Numbered from the stretch's first letter, positions 1 through 9,405 are shown. The stretch: DNA of 64,000 nucleotides from an uncultured Eubacteriales bacterium (GCA_934395135.1 CAKRRK010000003.1:59763-123762); one strand, 5' to 3'. A program made the numbers and translations. The notes: a model not told the origin generated them from the letters alone.

Positions 1-2
1 AA

Positions 3-1487
3 AAATATTACGACCAGAGAAAAGACCTGATTTTTACCGGAAGAACGCTTTTTGGCGCCAAGGCGCCGAAAGGGCAGGAGATGGAAGACCATTACTTCGG
101 CGTCATTAAACCAAGGGTTTCCGCGTATATGAAAGAGCTGGACGAAGAACTTTGGAAACTTGGCATTCTTGCCAAAACCAAGCACAATGAGGTTGCGCCG
201 GCACAGCATGAATTGGCGCCGATTTTTTCCAACACCAATGTAGCAACGGATCACAACCAGCTCACAATGGAAATGATGAAAAAGGTTGCGGCGCACCATG
301 ATCTGGTTTGCCTGCTCCATGAAAAGCCCTTCGCGGGCGTGAACGGTTCCGGCAAACACAACAACTGGTCTCTGTCCACGGATTTGGGAGAAAATCTGAT
401 GGAACCGGGTAAAACGCCGCGGAAGAATGCGCAATTTCTGCTGTTTCTCGCAGCGGTGATCAAAGCGGTGGACGAATATCAGGATTTGCTTCGGGTTTCG
501 GTTGCCAATGCTGGCAACGATCACCGGCTTGGTGCCAACGAAGCGCCCCCGGCTATCGTATCTGTGTTCCTTGGGGAAGAGTTGGAGGCGGTTATTGATT
601 CCATTGTGCATGATTCGGATTATGCGGATCCTTCCAAGAAAAAAATGGAATTGGGCGCGTCGGTTCTGCCGCCCATCCCAAAAGATACCACCGACCGCAA
701 CCGCACTTCGCCGTTTGCCTTTACCGGCAACAAATTTGAGTTCCGTATGCCGGGTTCCACCTTCTCCATTTCCTGCACCAATGTTATGATCAACACCGCG
801 GTTGCAGAAGAACTTTGCCAGTTTGCAGATGAACTGGAGCAGGCGGAAGACTTTCAGGCAACCTTGAACGCCCTGGTAAAAAGAGTCTTTACTGAGCACA
901 AACGCATTATTTTTGATGGAAACGGATATGACGATGCGTGGGTAAAAGAAGCGGAAAAGAGAGGGCTTTTGAATCTGAAATCCACGCCGGAGGCTTTGCC
1001 GCACTTCAGTGATGCGAAAAATATTACCCTGTTTGAAAAGCATGGCATCTATACTGCGGCCGAGATAAAATCCAGAGAAGAAGTGCTTTTGGAAGAATAC
1101 ATAAAAACCATAAACATCGAAGCATTGACGATGATTGATATGGCGAGAAAGGAAATTCTTCCAAGCGTTGTTTCCTATATCCGGGAGCTTTCCGATACAG
1201 TGGTTGCAAAAACTTCCATCGGCATTGTGGCCAATGATACGGAAACCAAGCTCATTGAAAAACTCTCTGTTTTGTTGGAAGCATTCAGCCGAAGCATTGA
1301 CGCATTGGAAAAAGCCGAAAGCGGCGCTTCTTCCATTGCCGATCAAATTGAACTGGCAAACTATTACAGAAACGCGGTTATTCCGGCTATGGATGCGGTG
1401 CGTGAAATTTCCGACGAAATGGAAACGATGACGGCAAAGAAATATTGGCCGTTCCCGACCTACAGCGAATTGCTGTTTGGTGTGTAA
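3..1487 (+). CDS. glnN: Glutamine synthetase type III, 3' part (5' end outside window)
   Basis: The reading frame is open from the window edge (frame of base 3) and gives 494 residues, so about 200 of the usual ~700 residues of GSIII are missing upstream. It ligates ammonia to glutamate using ATP in the cytoplasm. Seen: GRTLFGAK near the edge, the GSIII signature [12 protein letters not shown], the nucleotide-binding [21 protein letters not shown], and the C-terminal [12 protein letters not shown]. The ATG at 81 is internal, because the frame continues upstream with conserved GSIII sequence. An ammonium channel follows 93 bases downstream, which fits a nitrogen assimilation pair. Confidence 0.96.
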   Translation, partial: KYYDQRKDLIFTGRTLFGAKAPKGQEMEDHYFGVIKPRVSAYMKELDEELWKLGILAKTKHNEVAPAQHELAPIFSNTNVATDHNQLTMEMMKKVAAHHDLVCLLHEKPFAGVNGSGKHNNWSLSTDLGENLMEPGKTPRKNAQFLLFLAAVIKAVDEYQDLLRVSVANAGNDHRLGANEAPPAIVSVFLGEELEAVIDSIVHDSDYADPSKKKMELGASVLPPIPKDTTDRNRTSPFAFTGNKFEFRMPGSTFSISCTNVMINTAVAEELCQFADELEQAEDFQATLNALVKRVFTEHKRIIFDGNGYDDAWVKEAEKRGLLNLKSTPEALPHFSDAKNITLFEKHGIYTAAEIKSREEVLLEEYIKTINIEALTMIDMARKEILPSVVSYIRELSDTVVAKTSIGIVANDTETKLIEKLSVLLEAFSRSIDALEKAESGASSIADQIELANYYRNAVIPAMDAVREISDEMETMTAKKYWPFPTYSELLFGV

Positions 1488-1515
1488 TACAAGCAAAAAG
1501 CAACAGTATACAAAG

Positions 1516-1562
1516 GCGTATATTGTGAGGTGAAACATCCTCCCAATATACGCTTTTTATTT
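1516..1562 (+). terminator. Hairpin between glnN and amt
   Basis: Arms 1516-1525 and 1544-1553 pair perfectly (GCGTATATTG/CAATATACGC), with an inner GAGG/CCTC extension, followed by TTTTTATTTT. It ends only 18 bases before the amt start codon, which leaves no room for a separate promoter. It may therefore act as a partial terminator or attenuator between glnN and amt. Confidence 0.8.
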
Positions 1563-1580
1563 TAAAGGAGGAATATAGTT

Positions 1581-3281
1581 ATGGAATTCTCAGCGGTAAA
1601 TACCATATGGGTATTGCTGGGGGCAGCAATGGTATTTTTTATGCAGGCAGGCTTTGCAATGGTGGAGACAGGCTTTACAAGGGCAAAAAACGCCGGTAAC
1701 ATCATTATGAAAAACCTGATGGATTTCAGCCTTGGCACACCGATTTTCTGGCTGCTTGGCTTTGGCATTATGTTCGGCGGAGCGGGCGCACTGATCGGCG
1801 GTTTTGATCCTGGCATTTTGGGAGATTATGCCGGCGTCCTGCCGGACGGCGTTCCAAAGTGGGCGTTTGTCATCTTCCAGACCGTATTTTGCGCGACAGC
1901 GGCAACCATTGTTTCCGGCGCAATGGCAGAACGGACGAAATTTTCGTCCTACTGCATTTATTCGATGGTAATCAGCGCCGTGATTTATCCGATTTCCGGA
2001 CACTGGATTTGGGGCGGAGGCTGGCTTGCGCAACTGGGCTTTCATGATTTTGCCGGTTCCACAGCCGTACATATGGTAGGCGGCGTGGCAGCGCTCATCG
2101 GCGCAAAGATTTTAGGGCCGCGTATCGGTAAGTTCAGCAAGGATGGCAAGCCGCGGGCAATCCCCGGTCACAGCCTGACGCTTGGCGCCCTTGGTGTATT
2201 TATTTTATGGTTCTGCTGGTTTGGATTCAATGGATGCTCCACCGTCAGCATGGAAGGCGATGCCATTGCAAGCGCCGGCTCCATCTTTATGACAACAAAC
2301 ATTGCGGCGGCGGTTGCGACGGTGGTTGTAATGTGCATCACATGGATTCGTTATAAGAAGCCGGATGTGTCGATGACACTGAACGGCTCGCTGGCGGGGC
2401 TTGTAGCAATCACAGCAGGATGCGACGCAGTATCTCCTCTGGGCGCTGCGATCATCGGTATCATCGCAGGCTTTGTTGTGGTCTTTGGAATTGAGTTTGT
2501 TGAAAAAGTGTTAAAAATTGACGATCCCGTTGGTGCAATTGGCGTACACGGTTTTTGCGGCGCCGTTGGCACGATTTGTGTGGGATTGTTCGCGGTAGAC
2601 GGCGGCCTGTTCTATGGCGGCGGCGCGCATTATCTTGGCATACAGGCGCTTGGCGTTGTTTCTGTAGTGGCTTGGGTTGCGGTGACTATGACCATCGTAT
2701 TCCAGATCATTAAGCATACCGTTGGACTTCGTGTTTCCAGGGAGGAAGAAATCGCAGGCCTTGATACAAAGGAACACGGACTTGCAAGCGCATATGCAGA
2801 CTTTGTAGCAGTACCGTCTGTACTTGGCACAAAGGCTGGCGAGGTGGCAGCGGTGCCGATGGAAGAAGCTGTGCCGGTCACAAGGATAGACCGCTCTGCA
2901 ACAGAAAACGGAGCGTCTGGCGCAAAGTTTACCAAGGTGGAGATTATCACAAAAATGTCCCGGTTCGAACCATTGAAGGCAGCGATGAACGACATCGGCG
3001 TAACTGGTATGACAGTTACCAACGTAATGGGCTGCGGTATGCAGCGCGGCAATCCGGAGTATTACCGCGGTGCGCAGGTTGAAATGACACTGACGCCAAA
3101 GGTACAGGTGGATATCGTGGTATCTGCAGTTCCGGTCGATTTGGTAATTTCCACAGCAAAGGAAGTTCTGTATACCGGACACATCGGCGATGGAAAGATT
3201 TTTGTATATGACGTAGAAAATGTCGTAAAAATTCGAACCGGCGAAGAAGGATTTGACGCTTTGCAGGACGAATACGAATAA
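1581..3281 (+). CDS. amt: Ammonium channel (Amt) with C-terminal PII domain
   Basis: 566-residue fusion. Residues 1 to about 410 are an Amt/Rh channel of about 11 membrane segments: N-terminal AGFAMVETGFTRAKN, pore histidines in DFAGSTAVHMVGG (near 164) and GVHGFCGAVGT (near 322). From about residue 448 to 560 there is a complete PII (GlnB/GlnK) fold: KVEIITKMSRFEPLK, VTGMTVTNVMG.GMQRG, YRGAQVE, YTGHIGDGKIFVYDV and VVKIRTGEEG. PII normally binds ATP/ADP and 2-oxoglutarate and plugs Amt when nitrogen is sufficient; here it is tethered. The T-loop residue matching the uridylylated Tyr51 of E. coli GlnB is Val. Start is set by AAAGGAGG 9-16 bases upstream. Confidence 0.95.
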   Translation: MEFSAVNTIWVLLGAAMVFFMQAGFAMVETGFTRAKNAGNIIMKNLMDFSLGTPIFWLLGFGIMFGGAGALIGGFDPGILGDYAGVLPDGVPKWAFVIFQTVFCATAATIVSGAMAERTKFSSYCIYSMVISAVIYPISGHWIWGGGWLAQLGFHDFAGSTAVHMVGGVAALIGAKILGPRIGKFSKDGKPRAIPGHSLTLGALGVFILWFCWFGFNGCSTVSMEGDAIASAGSIFMTTNIAAAVATVVVMCITWIRYKKPDVSMTLNGSLAGLVAITAGCDAVSPLGAAIIGIIAGFVVVFGIEFVEKVLKIDDPVGAIGVHGFCGAVGTICVGLFAVDGGLFYGGGAHYLGIQALGVVSVVAWVAVTMTIVFQIIKHTVGLRVSREEEIAGLDTKEHGLASAYADFVAVPSVLGTKAGEVAAVPMEEAVPVTRIDRSATENGASGAKFTKVEIITKMSRFEPLKAAMNDIGVTGMTVTNVMGCGMQRGNPEYYRGAQVEMTLTPKVQVDIVVSAVPVDLVISTAKEVLYTGHIGDGKIFVYDVENVVKIRTGEEGFDALQDEYE

Positions 3282-3304
3282 GCATTGCAAACGCATAACA
3301 CACA

Positions 3305-3380
3305 AGCAGTGACTCCCTTCAGGGAGGCTGCTGTTTGGGAAAGAAAAAGAAAGCGCTTTTGAAAAAGCGCTTTCTTTTTT
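3305..3380 (+). terminator. Tandem hairpins, bidirectional terminator between amt and lacI
   Basis: A first hairpin (AGCAG..CTCCC / GGGAG..CTGCT, 3305-3332) is followed by a stronger one, GAAAGCGCTT/AAGCGCTTTC (3349-3374), with a T-run on the plus strand and an A-rich flank that gives a T-run on the minus strand. It can terminate both the amt transcript and the convergent regulator gene. Confidence 0.85.
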
Positions 3381-4391
3381 TTATATTCTTTTGCAGGTGT
3401 TTCCGATGCGAAGGGATACATCTACGATAAAATTCGCCGGTGCATCGTTTCCGGGAGGATTTGTGATATAGTCAAAGGCCTTTTTTGCGATCTCCTTCAC
3501 ATTTTGATGAATGGAAGTGATGATGGGGGCGGTTTTGTCATATTCCACCGCATCATAGCCGCAAACCGAGAAGTAGTCAGGGATGTGGATGCCCAGGTCG
3601 TACGCTCTGGAGATAAAACCGCGGGCAACCTGGTCGTTGGCCGCGATGATGGCCGTAGGGCCGTCTTCCATAGAATAAAAGTAGTCGAAAGCATCCGAGC
3701 CGCTTTGAAAATTATAATGCCCGGCCTTGATATAACGGTCCGGGACCTCTAAATTCAGGTTGTGCATCGCAGAAATAAAGTTATCAAGACGCAGTTTGGA
3801 ACATATAAATATTTCATCCGCCGTGATAAAACCGATCTTCCTGTGATTTAAATGGTACAAGTAATCAGTTAACAGTTTGAAGGACTTTTTTGCGTCGGAT
3901 TCAATGCTGCAGCAATTCTTGTCCTTAAACGGAGAACGGTCAATCATCACGATAGGAACGTCGTAATGGGCCGCAATTCCAATGGAATCTCTGGTGGCGC
4001 CGATGGTATAAATAATGCCGGCACACCGGTTGGCCATGCAATATTCAAAGTATTTCTGCTCCCGCTCCAAACTGTCCTCTACGTCGCAAATTAAAAGAGT
4101 ATAATTATTTTCCAAACATAAGTGGTTCAGTTCTTTAATCATATGAATATAAAATGGGTTTTGCAGATCAAAGACAAAGAGGGCGATGGTATTGGAAGTG
4201 GGAGAGAAGACGTTCCTCGCCGATTGATTTGGAATATAGTTATACTTTTTTACAATTTCCAGCACTCTGTTTCTTGTCTTTTCCGATGCCGTGTCCGGCG
4301 CGTTTAAAACCCTGGAAACGGTAGCGGTAGACACGCCGGAAAGTTTCGCGATTTCGCGGATGTTGAGAAAGCGCTTTGTCTTTTCGCGCAA
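3381..4391 (-). CDS. LacI-family transcriptional regulator (module 1)
   Basis: 336 residues. An N-terminal LacI helix-turn-helix (about 8-30: IREIAKLSGVSTATVSRVLN, with hinge YNYIPNQSAR) precedes a periplasmic-binding-protein-type effector domain. The start is TTG at 4391, chosen because AAGGAGG lies 7 bases upstream. It is divergent from the SDR/ABC operon, and repeated AAACATGTTACA boxes lie between them, so it is very likely the local repressor of that operon. It is clearly paralogous to the regulator at 56525-57547 (shared LERE.KY...RCAGIIYT and hinge region). The ligand is unknown, probably a sugar-like solute carried by the adjacent importer. Confidence 0.93.
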   Translation of the reverse strand: MREKTKRFLNIREIAKLSGVSTATVSRVLNAPDTASEKTRNRVLEIVKKYNYIPNQSARNVFSPTSNTIALFVFDLQNPFYIHMIKELNHLCLENNYTLLICDVEDSLEREQKYFEYCMANRCAGIIYTIGATRDSIGIAAHYDVPIVMIDRSPFKDKNCCSIESDAKKSFKLLTDYLYHLNHRKIGFITADEIFICSKLRLDNFISAMHNLNLEVPDRYIKAGHYNFQSGSDAFDYFYSMEDGPTAIIAANDQVARGFISRAYDLGIHIPDYFSVCGYDAVEYDKTAPIITSIHQNVKEIAKKAFDYITNPPGNDAPANFIVDVSLRIGNTCKRI

Positions 4392-4427
4392 GGCAATGCC
4401 TCCTTTCCGTAAGATTGATTTATTTCT

Positions 4428-4456
4428 ATTATATCTGTCTTTTGCTCAAAACACAA
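4428..4456 (-). promoter_or_regulatory. Promoter of the module 1 lacI gene
   Basis: On the minus strand TTGTGT (4456-4451), a 17-base spacer and a perfect TATAAT (4433-4428) lie about 37 bases upstream of the TTG start. Confidence 0.75.
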
Positions 4457-4484
4457 GAGAATTTAAAGGGAGATCTTCGTTTTA

Positions 4485-4496
4485 AAACATGTTACA
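4485..4496 (+). promoter_or_regulatory. LacI operator candidate O1 (module 1)
   Basis: AAACATGTTACA, one of three copies in this intergenic region. It lies about 30 bases upstream of the lacI -35 element, where a bound repressor could take part in looping or autoregulation. Confidence 0.65.
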
Positions 4497-4592
4497 AAAT
4501 GAAGAAAAAATTCTAAGCGGTTTTCACAATATGAAAAGATATTTATGTTAAAATAGATAAAATATTTATAGAAATAATAGTTAAAATTTATA

Positions 4593-4621
4593 TTGACGGC
4601 AAATAACAGCAAAGATATAAT
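4593..4621 (+). promoter_or_regulatory. Promoter of the SDR/ABC operon (module 1)
   Basis: TTGACG (4593-4598), a 17-base spacer and TATAAT (4616-4621). The predicted start is near 4628, leaving an AT-rich leader of nearly 300 bases before the first gene. Operator O2 begins at about +8. Confidence 0.75.
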
Positions 4622-4635
4622 AAAACTCAAGAATA

Positions 4636-4647
4636 AAACATGTTACA
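4636..4647 (+). promoter_or_regulatory. LacI operator candidate O2 (module 1)
   Basis: AAACATGTTACA, identical to the copy at 4485. It sits just downstream of the predicted transcription start of the SDR/ABC operon, the classic position for repression by blocking initiation or escape. Confidence 0.7.
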
Positions 4648-4794
4648 ATTTGAAAAATATAAAAAATCGAAAAATGTTGAAAACTAACCATAAATGAATA
4701 AATTATCCAATTCTATCATTTAAAAACAGGATCGCAATATAAATGGAAAAAGACAGGGAACAAATGCGACGATAAAATTGCAGAATTCAAAAAT

Positions 4795-4806
4795 TAACAT
4801 GTTACA
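4795..4806 (+). promoter_or_regulatory. LacI operator candidate O3 (module 1)
   Basis: TAACATGTTACA, 11 of 12 bases identical to the other two copies. Spacings of 151 and 159 bases between copies suit DNA looping. It lies inside the predicted leader of the SDR operon. The rest of 4650-4900 is AT-rich and shows no gene. Confidence 0.6.
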
Positions 4807-4920
4807 AAATTTAAATAATAAACAGGGATTAGTTTTTTTAATTAGTGATTTATTAAATTATTCATAATTATTTTTTAGAACGAAAGGAGAACACGGCAAA
4901 GTGCTGTGGAGTGAAACGGT

Positions 4921-5697
4921 ATGAATTTAAAAGAAAAAGTTGTAATGATTACAGGGGCAGCCGGCGGTATTGGGTTTGCGACTGCCAAAGCCTGCACCAA
5001 GTATGGAGCATCTATTGTTGCAGTGGATATGAACCAGGCGCTGCTGGATGAAAAAGTAAAGGAACTAAATGATATGGGCGGCAACGCCATTGGGCTTGTG
5101 GCAGACGTCACCAAGCGGGACAGCGTAGCGGCGGCGGTGCAGGCGGCAATGGACAAATTTCAGAAGATTGACTGCCTGTTCAATAATGCGGGCGTATGCA
5201 TCGGAAATATGATGCTGGACGTTTCGGATACCGAATACGATAAGACGATGGATATCGACGTAAAGGGCGCCTTCATTGTGGGTACCGAAGTGGCGAAAGT
5301 GATGATCCCCAAAAAGAAAGGCCGCATTGTAAACACAGCCTCCATATCTTCTTATCGCGGAGAATACGGCAATATGATTTATTGCATGGCGAAAGCTGCG
5401 GTAAAGATGATGACACAGGGCTTTGCCATTGAATGGTCTGAGCATGGCATCACGACCAATGCCATTGCGCCGGGGCACATACATACCACGCTGCTGCACA
5501 ATGCGTTTGTGGATAAAGCACGGGCGGAACATAAGCCCGTGGAGCAGTTCTATGATGAGATGGCAAAAACCATTGCGGTGGGACGCCTTGGAAACCCGGA
5601 AGAAATCGGCGAAGTGGTTGCATTTTTGTTTGATGACCGTTCGTACTATATCAACGGCGTTACGATGCTGATTGACGGCGGTAAAGGCATGGAGTAA
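4921..5697 (+). CDS. Short-chain dehydrogenase/reductase (SDR)
   Basis: 258 residues, classical SDR. The Rossmann motif TGAAGGIG is at 11-18, NNAG follows the fourth strand, the catalytic Ser141 is in NTASISSYRG, and Tyr154/Lys158 form YxxxK (YCMAK). The PGHI segment after beta-6 is also typical. It should interconvert an alcohol and a ketone on a small substrate with NAD(P)H. It is the first gene of an operon with a ribose-type importer, so the substrate is likely a sugar, polyol or sugar acid brought in by that importer. The specific substrate cannot be read from sequence. Confidence 0.93.
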   Translation: MNLKEKVVMITGAAGGIGFATAKACTKYGASIVAVDMNQALLDEKVKELNDMGGNAIGLVADVTKRDSVAAAVQAAMDKFQKIDCLFNNAGVCIGNMMLDVSDTEYDKTMDIDVKGAFIVGTEVAKVMIPKKKGRIVNTASISSYRGEYGNMIYCMAKAAVKMMTQGFAIEWSEHGITTNAIAPGHIHTTLLHNAFVDKARAEHKPVEQFYDEMAKTIAVGRLGNPEEIGEVVAFLFDDRSYYINGVTMLIDGGKGME

Positions 5698-5798
5698 TCT
5701 CTTTTCTCTTCAAATTCCGGTTTGATGCATACAGCGCTTCGCTGTATGCATCAGGCTGGGCTGAAACGGAATTTTTTTGGAAATTAAGGGGTGAGTCA

Positions 5799-7310
5799 AT
5801 GAGCGAATACTTGCTTGAAATGAAGAATATCACCAAAAGCTTTTTCGGCGTCACAGTGTTGCAGGGGATTAATTTCCAGGTAAAAGCAGGGGAAGTGCAT
5901 GTCCTCTTGGGGGAAAACGGCGCAGGAAAATCCACTCTCATTAAGGTGCTGTCCAGCGCGTACCGTTTTGAAGAAGGAGAAATCCTCCTGGAGGGAAAAC
6001 CTTTTGCGGCAGCGGATCCGAAAGAGGCCATTGAAAAAGGCATCAGTGTGGTATATCAGGAATTCAATTTAAATCCGAATACAGCGATTTATGAAAATAT
6101 CTTTCAGGGAAGGGAAATCAAAAAAGGAAAATTCACGCTGGATCAGGCGGAGATGATTCGAAAAACCCGGGAATATATGAAGCAAATAGGCTTTGAGGGC
6201 GATCCCAGGACATTGGTGGAAGATTTAAGCGTGGCGCAGAAGCAGATGGTGGAAATTATGAAAGCAGTGTCCACCAACGCGAAGATTTTAGTCCTGGATG
6301 AACCAACGGCTGCAATTACAGACAAAGAAACGGAAATGCTGTTTAAAATTGTGCGGGAACTGAAAGCCAAAGGCCTTGGAATCGTTTATATTTCCCATCG
6401 AATGGAAGAACTGTTTGAAATTGGCGATCGATGCACAGTTATGCGCGACGGATTGGCAGTAAAAACATTGGAACTTGCAGAATCCAATGTGGATAATCTG
6501 ACCGAACTGATGGTGGGCCGGCGAGTAACGTTTGATAAAATTGAAAATCCCCATGTGGATTACAGCGACACCGTTTTAAAGGTAGAAGGACTTTGCTACA
6601 GGAATCTGCTGAAGGACATATCGTTTGAACTGCATAAAGGGGAAATCCTCGGTTTCGCCGGGCTTGTGGGTGCCGGAAGAACGGAAGTTGCCAAATGCAT
6701 TATCGGCGCCTATCAATATGAAACCGGCAGTGTGGAACATAAGGTGGGCGGAGCGCTCCGGCCGATGAAAAAGCACAGCATACAGTCCGCCATTGACGAA
6801 GGCATCGTGTATCTTTCCGAGGACCGGAAAGACGAAGGGCTTATTTTAATGCATGACTTACAGGAAAATATCTGTCTTCCGTCCTTGAAAAAATTCCACC
6901 CAAAGCGGTTGGACCAGAAAGCGATGAGCCAGTGTGCAGAGGAATATATTAAAAAGCTGCGGGTAAAAACAACATCCAGCCGGCAGCTGGCACAGGAACT
7001 TTCCGGCGGAAATCAGCAGAAAGTGGTGATTGCCAAATGGCTGGCAACCGACGCGGATATCTATATTTTTGATGAGCCGACCCGCGGCATCGATGTTGGC
7101 GCCCGGGATGAGATCTATACGATTATGCAGGAAATCATAGCCAAAGGTTCCTCCATCATTATGATATCGTCCGACCTTGTGGAAGTGCTGAAAATGTGCG
7201 ACAGGGTGGCGGTAATGAGCGAAGGAAGGCTGGTTCAGACCTTGGAAAATGATGGAAATCTGACACAGAAAGAAGTGCTCAAGTATGCATTTGCGGAGGT
7301 ACATATGTGA
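5799..7310 (+). CDS. Ribose-type ABC importer, duplicated ATPase subunit (module 1)
   Basis: 503 residues with two nucleotide-binding domains, as in RbsA/MglA/XylG. Domain 1 has Walker A GENGAGKST, signature LSVAQKQMVEI and Walker B ILVLDEPTAAI. Domain 2 has the usual degenerate P-loop GLVGAGRTE, LSGGNQQKVVIAKWLA and FDEPTRGIDVGAR. It powers uptake at the inner face of the membrane. The start ATG is preceded by a GGGGTGAG site. The permease gene overlaps its end by 4 bases, showing translational coupling. Confidence 0.95.
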   Translation: MSEYLLEMKNITKSFFGVTVLQGINFQVKAGEVHVLLGENGAGKSTLIKVLSSAYRFEEGEILLEGKPFAAADPKEAIEKGISVVYQEFNLNPNTAIYENIFQGREIKKGKFTLDQAEMIRKTREYMKQIGFEGDPRTLVEDLSVAQKQMVEIMKAVSTNAKILVLDEPTAAITDKETEMLFKIVRELKAKGLGIVYISHRMEELFEIGDRCTVMRDGLAVKTLELAESNVDNLTELMVGRRVTFDKIENPHVDYSDTVLKVEGLCYRNLLKDISFELHKGEILGFAGLVGAGRTEVAKCIIGAYQYETGSVEHKVGGALRPMKKHSIQSAIDEGIVYLSEDRKDEGLILMHDLQENICLPSLKKFHPKRLDQKAMSQCAEEYIKKLRVKTTSSRQLAQELSGGNQQKVVIAKWLATDADIYIFDEPTRGIDVGARDEIYTIMQEIIAKGSSIIMISSDLVEVLKMCDRVAVMSEGRLVQTLENDGNLTQKEVLKYAFAEVHM

Positions 7311-8272
7311 TGGAAAAGACGATAAAGAAAAAACAATTTAAAACGCAGCAGTTTGTAATTTATATTGGACTTGTGGTGCTTCTGATTGTTTTTGCAGTCC
7401 TGTGCGGCTTTCAGGGGAAGGCCTATCTGTCCTGGGCGAACATCAGCAACATTATTGTGCAGTCCTCCATTATTGCCATTGCGGCCATTGGCGCATCTAT
7501 GGTAATCCTGACCGGCGGCATTGACCTATCTACCGGCGCGATTATTGGATTTTCCGGAATGGTAGCTTCCCTTGTTATGAAGGCAGGGGCACCCCTTGTT
7601 ATCGGTGTGATGGTCGGCATTCTGGCGGGTACGGCGATGGGATTTGTAAACGGGCTTGGCATCAGTTGCGGAAAATTGCCGCCGTTTATTATGACCCTTG
7701 CGATGATGCAGGCAGGACAAGGGTTGATCCTTGTAATGTGCGGCGGAAAGCCGGTGCAGAATTTCTCGGAAACCATTGGCCTTTTGTCCAATACCAAGTT
7801 TCTCGGCATTCCGATCTTTGTGTTTTATGTAATTATCGCATATGCCATTATGGTGTACGTTATGGGGCGGACGATGTTTGGCCGCCATATCTATGCCCTG
7901 GGCGGCAACCCGAAAGCGGCGCGTCTGACTGGTATTGACACGAAAAAATTGGAAATTGTCGTATATGGTCTTAGCGGGCTGTTCTCCTCCCTGGCAGGCA
8001 TTATGCTGCTTGCACGGCTTTGCTACGGCGCGCCCACTTCCGGCGATGGATATGAAATGGACTGCATTGCGGCGGCGGTAATCGGCGGGTTTGCTCTTTC
8101 CGGCGGTAAGGGGAAACTGATTAATACGCTGGTCGGCGCGTTCATTTTCACCATTTTGAAAAATGGCTTGCAGATGCTGGATGTACAAACGTATTATCAG
8201 CAGATTGCCACCGGCGTCATCATCGCAATCTGCGTATTTTTTGACAAAGCAAAGGAACGAAGAGCAGAATAG
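7307..8272 (+). CDS. Ribose-type ABC importer, permease (module 1)
   Basis: 321 residues of the RbsC/BPD_transp_2 family, with about eight to ten hydrophobic segments and the family motifs GASMVILTGGIDLSTGA, GKLPPFIMTLAMM and AAAVIGGFALSGGKG. It forms the channel for the solute delivered by the lipoprotein encoded next. Start is GTG at 7307, or ATG at 7310; GGAGG at 7295-7299 serves either. Start and upstream stop overlap in GTGATG. Confidence 0.94.
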   Translation: MMEKTIKKKQFKTQQFVIYIGLVVLLIVFAVLCGFQGKAYLSWANISNIIVQSSIIAIAAIGASMVILTGGIDLSTGAIIGFSGMVASLVMKAGAPLVIGVMVGILAGTAMGFVNGLGISCGKLPPFIMTLAMMQAGQGLILVMCGGKPVQNFSETIGLLSNTKFLGIPIFVFYVIIAYAIMVYVMGRTMFGRHIYALGGNPKAARLTGIDTKKLEIVVYGLSGLFSSLAGIMLLARLCYGAPTSGDGYEMDCIAAAVIGGFALSGGKGKLINTLVGAFIFTILKNGLQMLDVQTYYQQIATGVIIAICVFFDKAKERRAE

Positions 8273-8354
8273 CGCTGCGGGGTTTTTGAGGAAATGGGTG
8301 GATATGCAAAAGGGCAACGCTCTTTGCAAATATATTTATATAAGGAGAAAGATT

Positions 8355-9392
8355 ATGAAAAAGGCAATCGCATTGTTATTGGCGCTTATGATGACCTTGT
8401 GCCTGTTTGCCGGCTGCGGAAACGACGCTTCCACACCGGCGGACGATGGCAGCACGCCGGCGGATGATACCAGCACACCGGCGGACGATACGTCGGCACC
8501 GGATAATTCCGATATTACCATCGGCTTTATCCCGATGAATCTGAACAATGAATTCTATGTTTACATGGAAAACGGTGCCCGCAAGGCCGCAGAAGAACTG
8601 GGTGTGAACATTACAGTACAGGGCTCTATGTCCGGTTCAGACGTGGCTTCGCAGCTGGAATTCATCGAGAACATGATTGCATCCGGCGTGAGTGCCATTG
8701 TAATTTCCCCGGCAGGCTCCGACGGCCTCACAACCGGCTTGCAGAAGTGCCAGGAAGCCGGCATTCCGGTCATCAATGTAGATTCCGGCTTTGATAAACC
8801 GATTATCGAAGCAGCAGGCCTTGACCCGATTCCGTTCCTTGGTTCTGACGACTATGCCGGCACAACGCTCGCAGGCCAGTGGGTTGCAGAAAATGTTACA
8901 GATGCAAAGTGCGGCATCATCACCGGCTTATCGGGTATTCCGATTGCCATCGACCGGGAAGAAGGCTTTATCAACGGGCTTGGCGACGCAGGTGAAATCG
9001 TCGCGACGCAGGCAGGCGACTGGGATCTGGATACGGCCTATCAGGTAACTCAGAATATGATTACCGCCCATCCGGAAATGAACGTTATTTTTGCATCCTC
9101 CGACCAGATGGCAGTTGGTGCGATTCAGGCGATTGAAGAAGCGGGCAGAAGCGGCGAAATTACCGTGCTGAGCTATGACGGCGTTTCCGCAGGCATCGAA
9201 AACGTTAAGGCTGGCAAGCAGGCGGTTACTGTATCGCAGGATCCGATCGCAATGGGGTATGATGGTGTAAAAATGGCATATGCAGCAATCAACGGGGAAG
9301 AAATTGCCCTTGATACCAGAACAGGCAACGAAGTGCTGACGAAGGATACGGTTGCTGACTGGGAAGCGTACATTGCGCCATACGGCGAATAA
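8355..9392 (+). CDS. Sugar-type ABC substrate-binding lipoprotein (module 1)
   Basis: 345 residues. The signal peptide ends in lipobox FAGC (Cys21). A hydrophilic linker with three near copies of STPADD follows, then a type I periplasmic-binding fold (Peripla_BP_4, as in RbsB): IGFIPMNLNNEFYVYMENGARKA, IVISPAGSDGL, PVINVDSG, ITGLSGIPIAIDREEGF, VIFASSDQMAVGA and VLSYDG. Start chosen at ATG 8355 because AAGGAGAAA lies just upstream; the open frame runs further 5' but would bury the signal peptide. It captures the unknown solute on the outer face of the membrane. Confidence 0.94.
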   Translation: MKKAIALLLALMMTLCLFAGCGNDASTPADDGSTPADDTSTPADDTSAPDNSDITIGFIPMNLNNEFYVYMENGARKAAEELGVNITVQGSMSGSDVASQLEFIENMIASGVSAIVISPAGSDGLTTGLQKCQEAGIPVINVDSGFDKPIIEAAGLDPIPFLGSDDYAGTTLAGQWVAENVTDAKCGIITGLSGIPIAIDREEGFINGLGDAGEIVATQAGDWDLDTAYQVTQNMITAHPEMNVIFASSDQMAVGAIQAIEEAGRSGEITVLSYDGVSAGIENVKAGKQAVTVSQDPIAMGYDGVKMAYAAINGEEIALDTRTGNEVLTKDTVADWEAYIAPYGE

Positions 9393-9405
9393 TACTATCC
9401 GCGAG

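Noticed and set aside
4441..4920. Repeated ACATGTTACA boxes considered as a CRISPR array
   Set aside because: Repeats are only 12 bases, spaced irregularly by about 150 bases, and occur at promoters, so operators are the better explanation. No CRISPR array was seen in the window.
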